DNA of 64,000 nt from Typhlomys cinereus. Its lineage: Eukaryota > Chordata > Mammalia > Rodentia > Platacanthomyidae. Shown here in pieces: positions 38,695 to 50,400 of this stretch. Each line of letters starts with the position of its first letter. Positions within the stretch are counted from its first letter, which is position 1. The position numbers and the translations under genes are program-made. The notes beneath the pieces were generated by a model. The model was not told the DNA's origin, ran no database searches, and was given only the letters and a program-made list of their open reading frames with translations. The stretch is taken from positions 3,534,001 through 3,598,000 of the forward strand of contig JALPQD010000225.1 in the NCBI GenBank assembly GCA_023101885.1. The letters are read 5' to 3'.

Positions 38695-41600
38695 CCTGGT
38701 CCTAATTAGCCTTGATTGCCCTCGCCTGTGTCCTTGAAATTGCTAATTGGAAAAACTTGGTCCTAATTAGCCTTGATTACCCACACCTGTGTCACTGAAA
38801 TGGGTAATTTAAGACACCAGGTCTTAATTAGTCTTGATTGCCAACACTCTAATCACTGAAATTATTTGTTAACCTTGGTCTTAATTAGCCTTGATTCCCC
38901 ACACCTGTCTCACTCAAATTTGTAATTAGAAACACCTGGTCCTAATTAGCCTTGATTGCCCAAACCTGTGTCTCTGAAATTGCTAATGGGAGACAAGTGG
39001 TCCTAATTAGCCTTCATTGCCCACACCTGTGTCACTGAATTTTCTACTTAGAAACACCTGGTCAAAATTATCCTTGATTGCCCACACTGTGTCACTCAAA
39101 ATGCAAATAGGAAACACCTGGTCTTAATTAGCCTTGATTACCCACACCTGTGTCACTGAAATGGGTAATTTAAGACACCAGGTCTTAATTAGACTTGTTT
39201 GCCAACAGTGTTATCACTGAAATTCTTTATGATCGCTGGTCCTAATTAGGCTTGATTGCCCAAACCTGTGTTACTGAAATTTCTAATGGGAAATACCTGG
39301 TCCTAATTAGCCTTGATTGCCCACACCTCTGTCACTGAAACTGCTAATTGGAAACACCTGTTGCTAATTAGCCTTGATTGACCACACTTGTGTCACTAAA
39401 TTTTCTAATTGGAAATACCTGGTCCTAATTAGCCTTGATTGCCCACACCTGTGTCATTGAAATTGCTACTTAGAAACACGTGGTCCTAAGTAGCCTTGAT
39501 TGCCCACACCTGTGTCACTCAAACTGCTAGTTGGAAACACTTAGTCCTAAATAGCCTTGATTGCCCACACCTGTGTCACTCAAACTGGGAAGTAGAAACA
39601 CTTGGTCCTAATTAGCCTTGATTGCCCTCACCTGTGTTATTGAAATTGCTAACTGGAAACACCTGGCCCTAATTACCTTTGGTTGCCCACACCTGTGTCA
39701 CTCAAACTACTAATTACAAACACCTAGTCCTAATTAGGCTTGATTACCCACACCTGCGTCACTGAAACTGCTAATGAGAAACACCTGGTCCTAATTAGCC
39801 TCAATTGCCCACACCTCTGTCACTGAAATTGGTTATTTAAGACACCAGGTTTTAATTAGTATTGGAATCACTTGGTCCTAATTAGCCTTCATTGCCAATA
39901 CCTGTGTCACTCAAATTACTAATTGGAAACATCTGGTCCTAATTAGCCTTGTTTGCCCACACCTGTGTCACTGAAATTGCTAATTGGGAACACCTGGTCT
40001 TAATTAGCTTTGATTGATCACTCGTGTGTCAATCAAATTGCTAATTGGAAAGACCTAGTCCAAATTACACTTGATTGCCCATACCTGTGTCAATGAAATT
40101 GCTAATTGGAAACACCTGGTCCTAATTAGCCTTGATCCTCCACACATGTGTCCCTGAAATTGCTAATTGTTAACACCTGGTCCTAATTCGCCTTGATGGC
40201 CCACACCTGTGACACTCCAATTGCTAACTGGAAACACATGGTCCTAAATAGCCTTGATGGCCCACACCTGTGTCACTCAAACTGCTACTTAGAAACACCT
40301 GGTCCTAATTAGCCTTGATTGCCCACAACTGTGTCCCTGAAATTGCTAATTAGAAACACTTGGTCCTAATTAGCCTTGATTGCCGAACCAGTGTCACTCA
40401 AATTACTAATTGAAAACACCTGGTCCTAATTAGCCTTGATCCTCCACACATGTGTCCCTGAAATTGCTAATTGTTAACACCTGGTCCTAATTAGCCTTGA
40501 TGGCCCACACCTGTGACACTCCAATTGCTAATTGGAAACACATGGTCCTAAATAGCCTTGATGGCCCACACCTGTGTCACTCAAACTGCTACTTAGAAAC
40601 ACCTGGTACTAATTAGCCTTGATTGCCCACAACTGTGTCAATGAAATTGCTAATTAGAAACACCTGGTCCTAATTAGCCTTGATTGCCCACAACTGTGTC
40701 ACTGAAATTGGTATTTGGAAACACGTTGTCCTAATTAGCCTTGATTGCCCACGCCTGTGTCACTGAACCTGCTAATTAGAAACAACTGGTCCTAATTAGC
40801 CTTAATTGCCTTCACCCGTGTCAGTGAAACATCTAATTAGAAACACCTGGTCCTAATTAGCCTGATTGCCCACACCTGTGTCTATGAAATTGCTAATTTA
40901 ATACACCAAGTCTTAATTAGACTTAATTGCCAAAGCCGTAATCAGTGAAATTATTTATGAACCCTGGTCCTAATTAGCCTTGATTGCCCCCACCTGTGTC
41001 ACTGAAATTGGTAATGGGAAACACCTGGTCCGAATTAGCCTTGATTGCCCTCACCTGTGTCCCTGAAATTGCTAATTGGAAACACCTGGTTCTAATTAGC
41101 CTTGATGGCCCACACGTGTGTTACTCAAATTGCTAATTGGAAACACCTGTTTCCAAATAGCCTTGATTGGCCACACCTGTGTCACTCAAACTGCTACTTA
41201 GAAACACCTGATCCTAATTTGCCTTGATTGCCCACACCTGTGTCACTCAAACTGCTACTTAGAAACACCTGATCCTAATTTGCCTGATTGCCCATACCTG
41301 TGTCACTGAAATTGCTAATGGGAAACACCTTGTCCGAATTAGGCTTGATTGCTCACACCTGTCACTGAAATTGCTAATTAGAAACACCTGGTCCTAATTA
41401 GCCTTGATTGCCCACACCTGTGTCACTGAAATTGCTAATGGGAAAAATCTGGTCCTAATTAGCCTTGATTGACCACACCTGTGTCACTGAAATTGCCATT
41501 TAGAAACACCTGCTCTTATTTAGCCTCCACAGCCCACCCCTGTGTCACTGAAATTGCTAATGGGAAAAATCTGGTCCTAATTGGCCTTGATTGACCACAC

Positions 41601-43459
41601 CTGTGTCACTGAAATTGCTGTTTAGAAACACCTGCTCTTATTTAGCCTTCACAGCCCACACCTGTGTCACTGAAATTGCTAATGGGAACCACCTGGTCCT
41701 AATTAGCCTTCACAGCCCACACCTGTGTCACTGAAATTGCTAATGGGAACCACCTGGTCCTAATTAGCCTTGATTGCCCACACCTGTGTCATTGAAATTG
41801 CTAATTGAAACACCTGGTCCTAATTAGCCTTGATTTCCCACACCTGTGTCACTGAAATTGCTAAGTGGAAACACCTGGTCCTAATTAGCCTTGATTGCCC
41901 ACACCTGTGTCACTCAAATTTCTAATTGCAAACACCTGGTTTTAATTAGCCTTGATTTCCCACACCTGTGTCATTGAAATTGCTAAATGGAAATACCTGG
42001 TCCTAATTATTCTTGATTGCCCACCCCTGTGACAATGAAATTGCTAATTGGAAACACCTGGTCCTAATTAGCCTTGATTGCCCACACCTGTGTCGATGAA
42101 ATTGCTAATTGGAAACACCTGGTGGGTCGCAAGTAGCCTTGATTGCCCACGCCAGTGTCCCTGAAATTGCTAATTGTAAACACCTGGTCGTATTTAGCCT
42201 TGATTCCCCATGCCTGTGTCTTTGAAAGTGCTAATTGGAAACACCTGGTCCTAATTAGCCTTGATTGCCCACACTTGTGTCACTGAGGTTGGTAATGGGA
42301 AACACCTGGTCCTAATTAGCCTTGATTGCCCACACCTGTGTCGTTGAAAATGCTAATTGGAAAAACTTGGTCATAATTAGCCTTAATTCCCCACACCTGT
42401 GTTACTCAAATTGCTAATTGGAAACACCTGGTCCTAATTAGCCTTGATTACCCACACCTGTGTCACTGAAATGGGTAATTTAAGACACCAGGTCTTAATT
42501 AGCCTTGATTACCCACACCTGTGTCACTGAAATGGGTAATTTAAGACACCAGGTCTTAATTAGACTTGTTTGCCAACACTGTTATCACTGAAATTCTTTA
42601 TGATCGCTGGTCCTAATTAGCCTTGATTGCCCAAACCTGTGTTACTGAAATTTCTAATGGGAAATACCTGGTCCTAATTAGCCTTGATTGCCCACACCTC
42701 TGTCACTGAAATTGCTAATTGGAAACACCTGTTGCTAATTAGACTTGATTGACCACACTTGTGTCACTAAATTTTCTAATTGGAAATACCTGGTCCTAAT
42801 TAGCCTTGATTGCCCACACCTGTGTCACTGAAATTGCTAATATTAAACACCTGGTCCCCATTAGACTTGATTGCCCACAGCTGTGTCACTGAAAGTGCTA
42901 ATGGGAAACACCTGGTCCTCATTAGCCCTAATGGCGGACACCTGTGTCACTTAAATTGCTAATGGGAAACACCTGGTCCTAATTAATGTTGGTGGCCCAC
43001 ATCTTTGTCACTGAAATTGCTAAAGGGAAACACCTGGTACTAATTATCCTTGGTGGCCCACAACTGTGTCACTTCAATTGCTAATGGGAAACACCTGGTC
43101 CTAATTAGCCTTGATGGCCCACAACTCTGACACTGAAATTGCTAAGGGGAAACACCTGGTCGTAATTAGCCTTGATGAACCACACCTGTGTCACTGAAAT
43201 TGCCATTTAGAAACACCTGCTCCTATTTAGCCTTAATTACCCACCCCTGTGTCACTGAAATTGCTAATTGGAAACACCTGGCCCTAATTAGCCTTTATTG
43301 CGCACACCTGTGTAACTGTAATTGCTAATTGGAAACACCTGGTCCTGATTCGCCTTGATTGCCCACACCTGTGTAATTGAAATTCCTAATTGGAAACACC
43401 AGGTCCTAATTAGCCTTGATTGCCCACACCTGTGTCACTGAAATTGCTAATTAGAAACA
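38695..43459 (+). repeat. 4,765-bp tandem duplicate, second copy
   Basis: Direct tandem partner of the preceding block. Similarity continues to about 43,489 and then ends, where the first copy reads CCCTCGCCTGTGTCC and this side reads CCCACACCTGTGTCAC. Such a close match this near the array edge implies a recent event, or an assembly artefact. Confidence 0.9.
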
Positions 43460-45028
43460 CCTGGTCCTAATTAGCCTTGATTGCCCACACCTGTGTCACT
43501 GAAATTGGTAATTGGAAACACCTGTTCCTATTTATACTTGATTGCCCACACCTGTGTCACTGAAATTGCTAATGGGAAACACGTGGTCCAAATTAGTGTT
43601 GATTGCCCACACCTGTGTCACTGAAATTCCTAATGGGAAAAATCTGGTCCTAATTAGCCTTGATTGCCCACACCTGTGTCAGTGAAATTGCCATTTAGAA
43701 ACACCTGCTCCTAATTAGCCTTCACAGCCCACACCTGTGTCCCTGAAATTGCTAATGGGAAACACCTGGTCCTCATTAGCCTTGATTGCGCACACCTGTG
43801 TCATTGAAATTGCTAGTAGGGAACACCTGGTCCTCATTAGCCTGAATTGCCCACACCTGTGTCGCTGAAATTGCTAATGGGAAACAGGTGCTCCTCATTA
43901 CCTTGGTTGCCCACACCTGTCTTTCAAATTGCTAATGGGTAACACCTGATCATAATTCGCCTTGATTGCCCACACCTGGGTCGCTCAAATTACTAATGGG
44001 AAATACCTGGTCCTAATTAGCCTTGATTTGCCACACCAGTGTCTCTCAAATTGCTAAGTAGAAACACCTGGTCTTAGTTATGCTTGATTAGTCACACCTG
44101 TGTCGCTCAAATTGCTAATGGGCAACACCTGGTCATAATTATCCTTGATTGCCCACACCTGTGTCACTGAAATTGCTAATGTGAAACACCTGGTCCTAAT
44201 TAGCCTTGATGGCCCACACCTCTGTTGCTTAAATTGCTAATGGGAAACACCTGGTCCTAATTAGCCTTAATGGCCCACACCTGTGTCACTGAAATTGCTA
44301 ATGGGAAACTCCTGGTCCTAATTAGCCTTGGTGGCCCACACCTGTGTCACTGAAATTGCTAATGGGAAATACCTGGTCCTAATTAGCCTTGATTTCCAAC
44401 ACCTGGGTCACTCAAATTGCTAATTACAAAAATCTGGTCCTAATTAGCCTTGATTGCCCACACCTGTGTCACTGAAACTGCTAATTAGAAACACCTGGTC
44501 CTAAATAGCCTTGATTGCCCACACCGTTGTCACTGAAATTGCTAATTAGAAACACCTTGTCCTAATTAACCTTGATTGTCCACACAGTTGTCACTCATAC
44601 TCCTAAGTAGCAACACCTTGTCCTAATTTGCCTTGATTGCCCACACCTGTGTCACTCATACTGCTAATTGTAAACACCTGGTCCTAATTAGCCTTGATTA
44701 CCCATACCTGTGTCACTGAAATTGTCAATTAAATACACCTGGTCCTAATTAGCCTTGATTGCTCACACCTGTTTCTCTGAAATTGCCAATTTAATTAACC
44801 AGGTCTGAATTAGTCTTGATTGCCCACATCTGTGTCACTGAAATTGCTAATTAGAAACACCTGGTCCTAATTAGCCTTGATTGTCCACACCTGTGTCACT
44901 GAAATTGTAAATTAGAAATACCTGGTCCTAATTAGCCATGATGCCCACACTTGTGTCTCTAAAATTGCTAATTAGAAACACCTGGTCCTAATTAGTCTTG
45001 ATTGTCCACACTAGTGTCACTGAAATTG
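43460..45028 (+). repeat. Degenerate Sat-1 edge monomers
   Basis: The last 25 or so monomers before the junction still keep the 61 bp period and TAATTAGCCTTGAT core, but carry many private changes. Examples are ACAGGTGCTCCTCATTACC near 43,885, GATTTGCCACACC near 44,025, CACCGTTGTCACTG near 44,522 and AATTAACCAGGTCTG near 44,793. No higher-order pattern is apparent. Degenerate monomers are typical of the margins of satellite arrays. Confidence 0.8.
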
Positions 45029-45045
45029 TGATTCCTCTTCACTTG
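45015..45045. other. Junction between the two satellite families
   Basis: Sat-1 ends within a monomer after GTCACTGAAATTG (45,028). Sat-2 begins within a monomer with TGATTCCTCTTCACTTGG (45,029 onward), matching the Sat-2 motif TGAGTCCTCTTCACTTGG. The bases TG at 45,027-45,028 could belong to either side, so overlap is at most about 2 bp. There is no intervening unique DNA, target-site duplication or transposon end. Confidence 0.9.
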
Positions 45046-45864
45046 GTTAACTCTTTCGAAGGGAATGACATGCATGAACATGTTTCATGGAAACGTTAAA
45101 AAACAACGTTGATTTTCCAGAACCCAAAGAGATACAGTATAGAAACTCCTGTAGGATACTTATCCCTACGAAGTGCACTTGCAACATTAGACTCTGGGTC
45201 CTCCTTTCTTAGTACACTATTTTGGAAGGCAATGGCGAACTTGATCCTGTTCAATGGAAAAGTTGTATAAGCAGTGTGATTTTCTCCTGAACTCAGAGTT
45301 ACATTATACAATGTTGTTTTCTCCAGAACACAAAGTTTTACAGTCTAGAAACCTGTGTAGGATATTTATCCCAAAGAAGTGCACATGCTACATATATCTG
45401 TGAGTCTTCTTCACTTGGTTCACAATTTTGGAAATCATCTCATGCATGAATAGCTTCCATGGAAACGACGCAAAACAAGTGTGATTTTCTGTAGAACACA
45501 AAGAGGTACAGTATAGCAATTTCTGTAGGATACTCATCCCTAAGAGGTGTACTTCCAACATTTGACTCTGACTCCTCCTCACTTGGTTCAATATTTTGGA
45601 AAATTATGGCCTTCATGAACATGTTTTATGAAAATATCCCAAAACAAGTATGATTTTCGCCTGAACACAAATGTGGAAATAGAGAAACTTCTCTAGGTTA
45701 CTTATCCCTAAGAAGTGAAATTTAAACATTTGACTCTGAGTCCTCCTCACTTGGTTCACTATTTTGGAAAATTATAGCCTGCGTGAACATGTTCCATGAA
45801 AACATTGCAAAACAAGTGTGATCTTCTCCTGAACACAAAGTGTAACACTATAGAATCTTCTGTA

Positions 45865-45892
45865 GGATACTTATCCCTGAGAAGTGCACTTC
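45865..45892. other. Sat-2 dyad pair (representative)
   Basis: GGATA (45,865-45,869) and TATCC (45,872-45,876) form an inverted repeat with a 2 bp spacer. Five bases later lies the perfect 12 bp palindrome GAAGTGCACTTC (45,881-45,892). The pair recurs in most monomers that read CTTATCCCTAAGAAGTGCAC followed by TTC. Its role is unknown. Confidence 0.7.
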
Positions 45893-46208
45893 CAACATTT
45901 GACTCTCAGTGCTCCTCACTTGGTTCACTATTATGGAAAATGAAGGCCTGAGTGAACATATTCCATGAAAATGTCACAAAACCAGTGTGATTTTCTCCTG
46001 AACATAAAAAGTTACAACCTATGAACATCTACAGGATTCTTATCACTGAGAAGTGAAAGTGAAACATGTGAATTTGACTCTTCCTCACTTGTTACTATTT
46101 CAAGCTCATTACAGGCCTGAACATTGTTGGTAGAATCAGCACAATACAAATGTTGTTTTCTCCAGAATACAAAGTTTTACAGTCTATAAACCTGTGTAGG
46201 ATACTTAT

Positions 46209-46270
46209 CCCAAAGAAGTGCACAAGCTACATGTGACTTCCCAAAGAAGTGCACATGCTACATATGACTG
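46209..46270 (+). repeat. 31-bp internal tandem duplication
   Basis: Two copies of a 31 bp unit inside one Sat-2 monomer, each starting CCCAAAGAAGTGCAC and ending ATGACT. The first copy has CACAAGCTACATG where the second has CACATGCTACATA. Confidence 0.85.
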
Positions 46271-47348
46271 TGAGTACTCTTCACTTGGTTCAGAATTTTG
46301 GAAGGGAATGATATGCATGAACATGTTTCAAGAAAACGTCTTACAACAAGTGTGATTTCCTCCTGAACACAAAGAGTTACAATATAGAAACTTCTGTACG
46401 ACACTTTTCCTAAAGAAGTGCACTTGCAACATTTGACTCAGACTCCTCCTCACTTGGTTCACTATTTTGTAAAATCATGGCCTGTGTGAACATGTGCCAT
46501 GCAAATGTCACAAAACAAGTATGATTTTCTCCTGAACGCAAATGTTACAGTGTAGAACCTTCTTTAGGATACTTATCCCTAAGAAGTGAAATTCAAACAA
46601 TTGACTCTGAATGCCCAGCACTTGGTCACTATTTTCAAGCTCATTACGGCCTGAACATAGTTGGTAGACTCAACACAAATGAATGTTGTTTCCAGAACAC
46701 AAAGTTTTACAGTCTAGAAACCTGTTTAGGAGGATACTAATCTCAAAGAAGTGCACATGCTACATATGACTGTGAATCCTCTTCACTTGGTTCACTATTT
46801 TGGAAGGGAATGACATGCATGAACATGTTTCATGGAAACGTCTTACAACAAGTGTGAATTCCTCTTGAACACAAAGAGTTTCAGTATAAAAACTTCTGTA
46901 AGATACTTATCCTAAAGAAGTGCTTTTGCAGTATTTGACTCAGAGTCCTCCTAACTTGGTTCACTATTTTGGAAAATCATGGACTTCGTAAACATGTTCT
47001 ATGAAAATGTCCCAAAACAAATATAATTTTCGCCTGAACACAAATGTTACAGTATAGAAACTTCTCAAGATACTTATCCCTAAGAAGTGAAATTCAAACA
47101 ATTGACTCTGAATCCCCCGCACTTGGTTCACTATTTTGGAAAATCATGGCCTGCATTAACATGTTATATGCAAATGTGGCAAAACAAATATGATCTTCTC
47201 CTGAACACAAAGTGTTACAGAATAGAATCTTCTGTAGGATACTTAACCCTAAGAAGTGCACTTCCAACATTTGACTCTCACTCCTCCTCACTTGGTTCAC
47301 TATTTTGGAAAAAGTTTTACAGTCCATAAACATGTGTAAGATACTTAT

Positions 47349-47410
47349 CCCAAAGAAGTGCGCATGCTACATATGACTTCTCAAAGAAATGCACATTCTA
47401 CATATGACTG
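47349..47410 (+). repeat. 31-bp internal tandem duplication
   Basis: Same 31 bp unit in two copies. The second is diverged (TCAAAGAAATGCACATTC), so this duplication is not recent here. Confidence 0.82.
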
Positions 47411-50400
47411 TGAGTCCTCTTCACTTGGTTCACTATTTTGGAAGGGAATGACATGCATGAACATGTTTCATGGAAACGTCGTACAACAAGTGTGATTTCC
47501 TCCTGAACACAAAGAGTTATAATATAGACACTTCTGTATGATACTTATCTTAAAGATGTACACTTGCAACATTTGACTCTGAGTCCTCCTCACTTGCTTC
47601 AGTATTTTGGAAAATTATACCCTGCGTGAACATGTTCCATGGAAACATTGCAATCCAAGTGTGATAATCTCCTGAACAGAAAGAATTACAGTATAGAAAC
47701 TTTTGTGGGATACATTCCGCTAAGAAGAGCACTTGCAACATTTGACTCTTAGTCCTCCTCACTTGGTTCACTATTTTGGAAAATCAATGCCTGTGTGAAC
47801 ATGTTATATGCAAATGTTGCAAAAGAAGTATGATCTTCTCCTGAAAACAAAGTGTTACAGTATAGAATCTTCTGTAGGATACTTAATCCTAAGAAGTGTA
47901 CTTCCAACATTTGATTCTCAGTCCTCCTCACTTGGTTCACTATTTTGGAAAATCAAGGCCTGAGTGAACATATTTCATGAAAACATCACAAAACCAGTGT
48001 GATTTTCTCCTGAACAAAAAAAGTGACAACGTATGAACATCTACAGGATTCTTATCATTGAGAAGTGAAAGTGAAACATGTGAATTTGACTCTTCCTCAC
48101 TTGGTCACTATTTTCAAGCTCATTTCAGACCTGAACATAGTTGGTAGAATCAGCACAAAAATAAATGTTGTTTTCTCCATTACACAAAGTTTTACAGTCT
48201 AGAAACCTTTGTAGGATATTTATCCCAAAGAAGTGCACATGTGACATTTGACTGTGAGTCCTGTTCACTTGGTTCACTATTTTGGAAAATCATAGTGCGT
48301 GAACATGTTCCATGGAAACATTGCAGAACAAGTGTGATACACTGCTGAACAAAAAGATTTACGTATAGAAACTTCTGTTGGTTACTGCTAAGAAGGGCAC
48401 TTGCAACATTTGACTCTGAGTCCTTCTCTCTTGGTTCACTATTTTGCAATATCATGGCTTGCGTGTAAATATTCCATTGACTGTCCCACAACAACTGTGA
48501 CTTTCTCCTGATCACAAAGATTTACAGTATAGAAACTTCTGTAGGATACATGTCCCAAAGAAGTGCATTTGCAACATTTGATTCTGAGTCATCCGCGCTT
48601 GGTTAACTATTTGGAAAATCATGGCCTGCTTCAACATTTTCCATGGAAATGGGGCACAACAACTGTTATTTTCTCCTGAACACAAACAGTTACAGTATAG
48701 AAACTTCCATAGGATACTTACCACTAAGAAGTGCACTTCCAAAATTCGACTCTGAGTCCTCGTCACTTGGTTCACTATTTTGGAAAATCATAGCCTGCGT
48801 GAATATGTTCCATGGAAACATTGCCAAACAAGTGTGATACTCTCCTGAACACAAAGAATTACAGTATAGAAACTTTGGGAGTTACTTACCGCTAAGAAGA
48901 GCACTTGCATCATTTGACTCTGAGTTCTTCTCTCTTGGTTCACTACTTTGGAATATCATGGCTTGCATGTAAATGTTCCATTGACTGTCGCACAACAAGT
49001 GTGACTTTCTCCTGAACACAAAGAGTTACAGTATAGGAACTTCAGTCGGATACTTACCAGTAAGAAGTGCACGTGCTATATTTGACTCCTCCCTTTGTTC
49101 ACTATTTTGGAAAATCATGGCCTGTATGAACATGTTATATGCAAATGATGCAAAAAAAGTAAGACCTTCTCCTGAACACAAAGTGTTACTGTATAGAATC
49201 TTCTGTAGGATACTTATCCCTACGAAGTGCACTTGCAACATTTGACTCTCAGTCCTTTTCACTTGGTTCACTATTTTGGAAAATGAAGGCCTGCGTGAAC
49301 ATATTCCATGAAAACGTCACAAAACCAGTGTGATTTTCTCCTGAACATAAAAAGTTACAACGTATGAACATCTACAGGATTCTTATCACTGAGAAGTGAA
49401 AGGGAAACAAGTGAATTTGACGCTTCTTCACTTGGTAACTATTTTAAAGCTCATTACAGGCCTGAACATAGTTGGTAGAATCAGCACAAAACAAATGTTG
49501 TTTTCTCCAGAATACAAAGTTTTACAGTCTAGATACCTGTGTAGAATACTTATCCCAAAGAAGTGCACATGCTACATATGACTGTGCGTCCTCTTCACTT
49601 GGTTCACGATTTTGGAAGGGAATGACATGCATGAACATGTTTCATGGAAACATCGTACAAGTGTGATTTCCTCCTGAACACAAAGAGTTACAATATAGAA
49701 ACTTCTGTAGGACACTTATCCTAGAGAAGTGCACTTGTAACATTTGACTCAGAGTCCTCCTCACTTGGTTCACTATTTTGTAAAATCATGGCCTGAGTGA
49801 ACATGGGCCAGGCACATGTCACAAAAGAAGTATGATTTTCTCCTAAACGCAAATGTTACAGTATTCAAATTTCTGTAGGATACTTATCCCTAAGAAGTGC
49901 ACTTCCAGCATTTGACTCTGAATCCTCCGCACTTGATTCACCATTTTGGAAATCATCTCCTGCAAGAATAGGTTCCATGAAAATGTTGCAAACAAGTGTA
50001 ATTTTCTGCAGAACACAAAGTGGTACAGTGTAGAAATTTCTCTAGGATACTTATCCCTAAGATGTGCACTTCCAACATTTGACTCTGAATTCTCCGCACT
50101 TGGTTCACTATTTTGGAAATCATCTCCTTCGTGAATAGGTTCCATGGAAATGTTGCAAAACAAGTGTGATTTTCTGCACAACACAAAGAGATACAGTAAA
50201 GAAACTTCTGTAGGATACTCATCCCTACGAAGTGCACGTCGAACATTTGACTCTGAGTCCTCCACACTTGGTTCACTATTTTGGAAAATCATGGCCTTCG
50301 TGAACCTGTTCTATGAAAATATCCCAAACAAGTATGATTTTCGCCTGAGCACAAATGTTACAGTGTAGAAACTTCTCTAGGATACTTACACCAAGACGTG

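Larger units (their letters stand above)
1..45028 (+). repeat. Sat-1: 61-bp tandem satellite array
   Basis: About 740 head-to-tail monomers with a 61 bp period; for example, equivalent bases fall at 1, 62 and 123. The consensus reads ACACCTGGTCCTAATTAG, then CCTTGATTGCCC, then ACACCTGTGTCACTGAAATT, then GCTAATTGGAA. All monomers lie in the same orientation and I found no inversion. Each usual monomer has two CACCTG E-boxes and one CTAATTAG palindrome. The consensus has no CpG; CpG occurs only in variants such as ACACGTGG. A shorter 57 bp variant recurs. The array is cut by the left edge of the window, so its full size is unknown. I do not recognise the family. No coding, RNA or transposon sequence is visible inside it. 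Confidence 0.97.
45029..48300 (+). repeat. Sat-2 junction-proximal diverged monomers
   Basis: The first monomers are the least regular. One near 45,100-45,240 reads AAACAACGTTGATTTTCCAG and CTTTCTTAGTACAC instead of the usual motifs. Near 45,290-45,320 a hybrid joins a CTGAACTCAGAGTTAC front to an AATGTTGTTTTCTCCAG tail. The distinctive subtype containing TTGGTAGAATCAGC starts at 46,127, 46,661 (variant) and 48,141. A K-type monomer (TTCCATTGACTGTC) is absent here. No stable HOR is evident. Confidence 0.75.

Noticed and set aside
1..45028. CRISPR array, because of regular direct repeats.
   Set aside because: The 61 bp units are contiguous with no unique spacers, extend for 45 kb, and vary gradually among themselves. 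No cas gene is present.
28649..45028. The diverged zone as a third satellite family.
   Set aside because: The monomers keep the same 61 bp period and core words, and many blocks can be matched to segments of the 5.3 kb HOR. It is a diverged part of Sat-1.
44950..45100. Transposon or retroelement insertion at the junction.
   Set aside because: There is no terminal repeat, poly-A tract, target-site duplication or coding remnant. Both sides are plain satellite.
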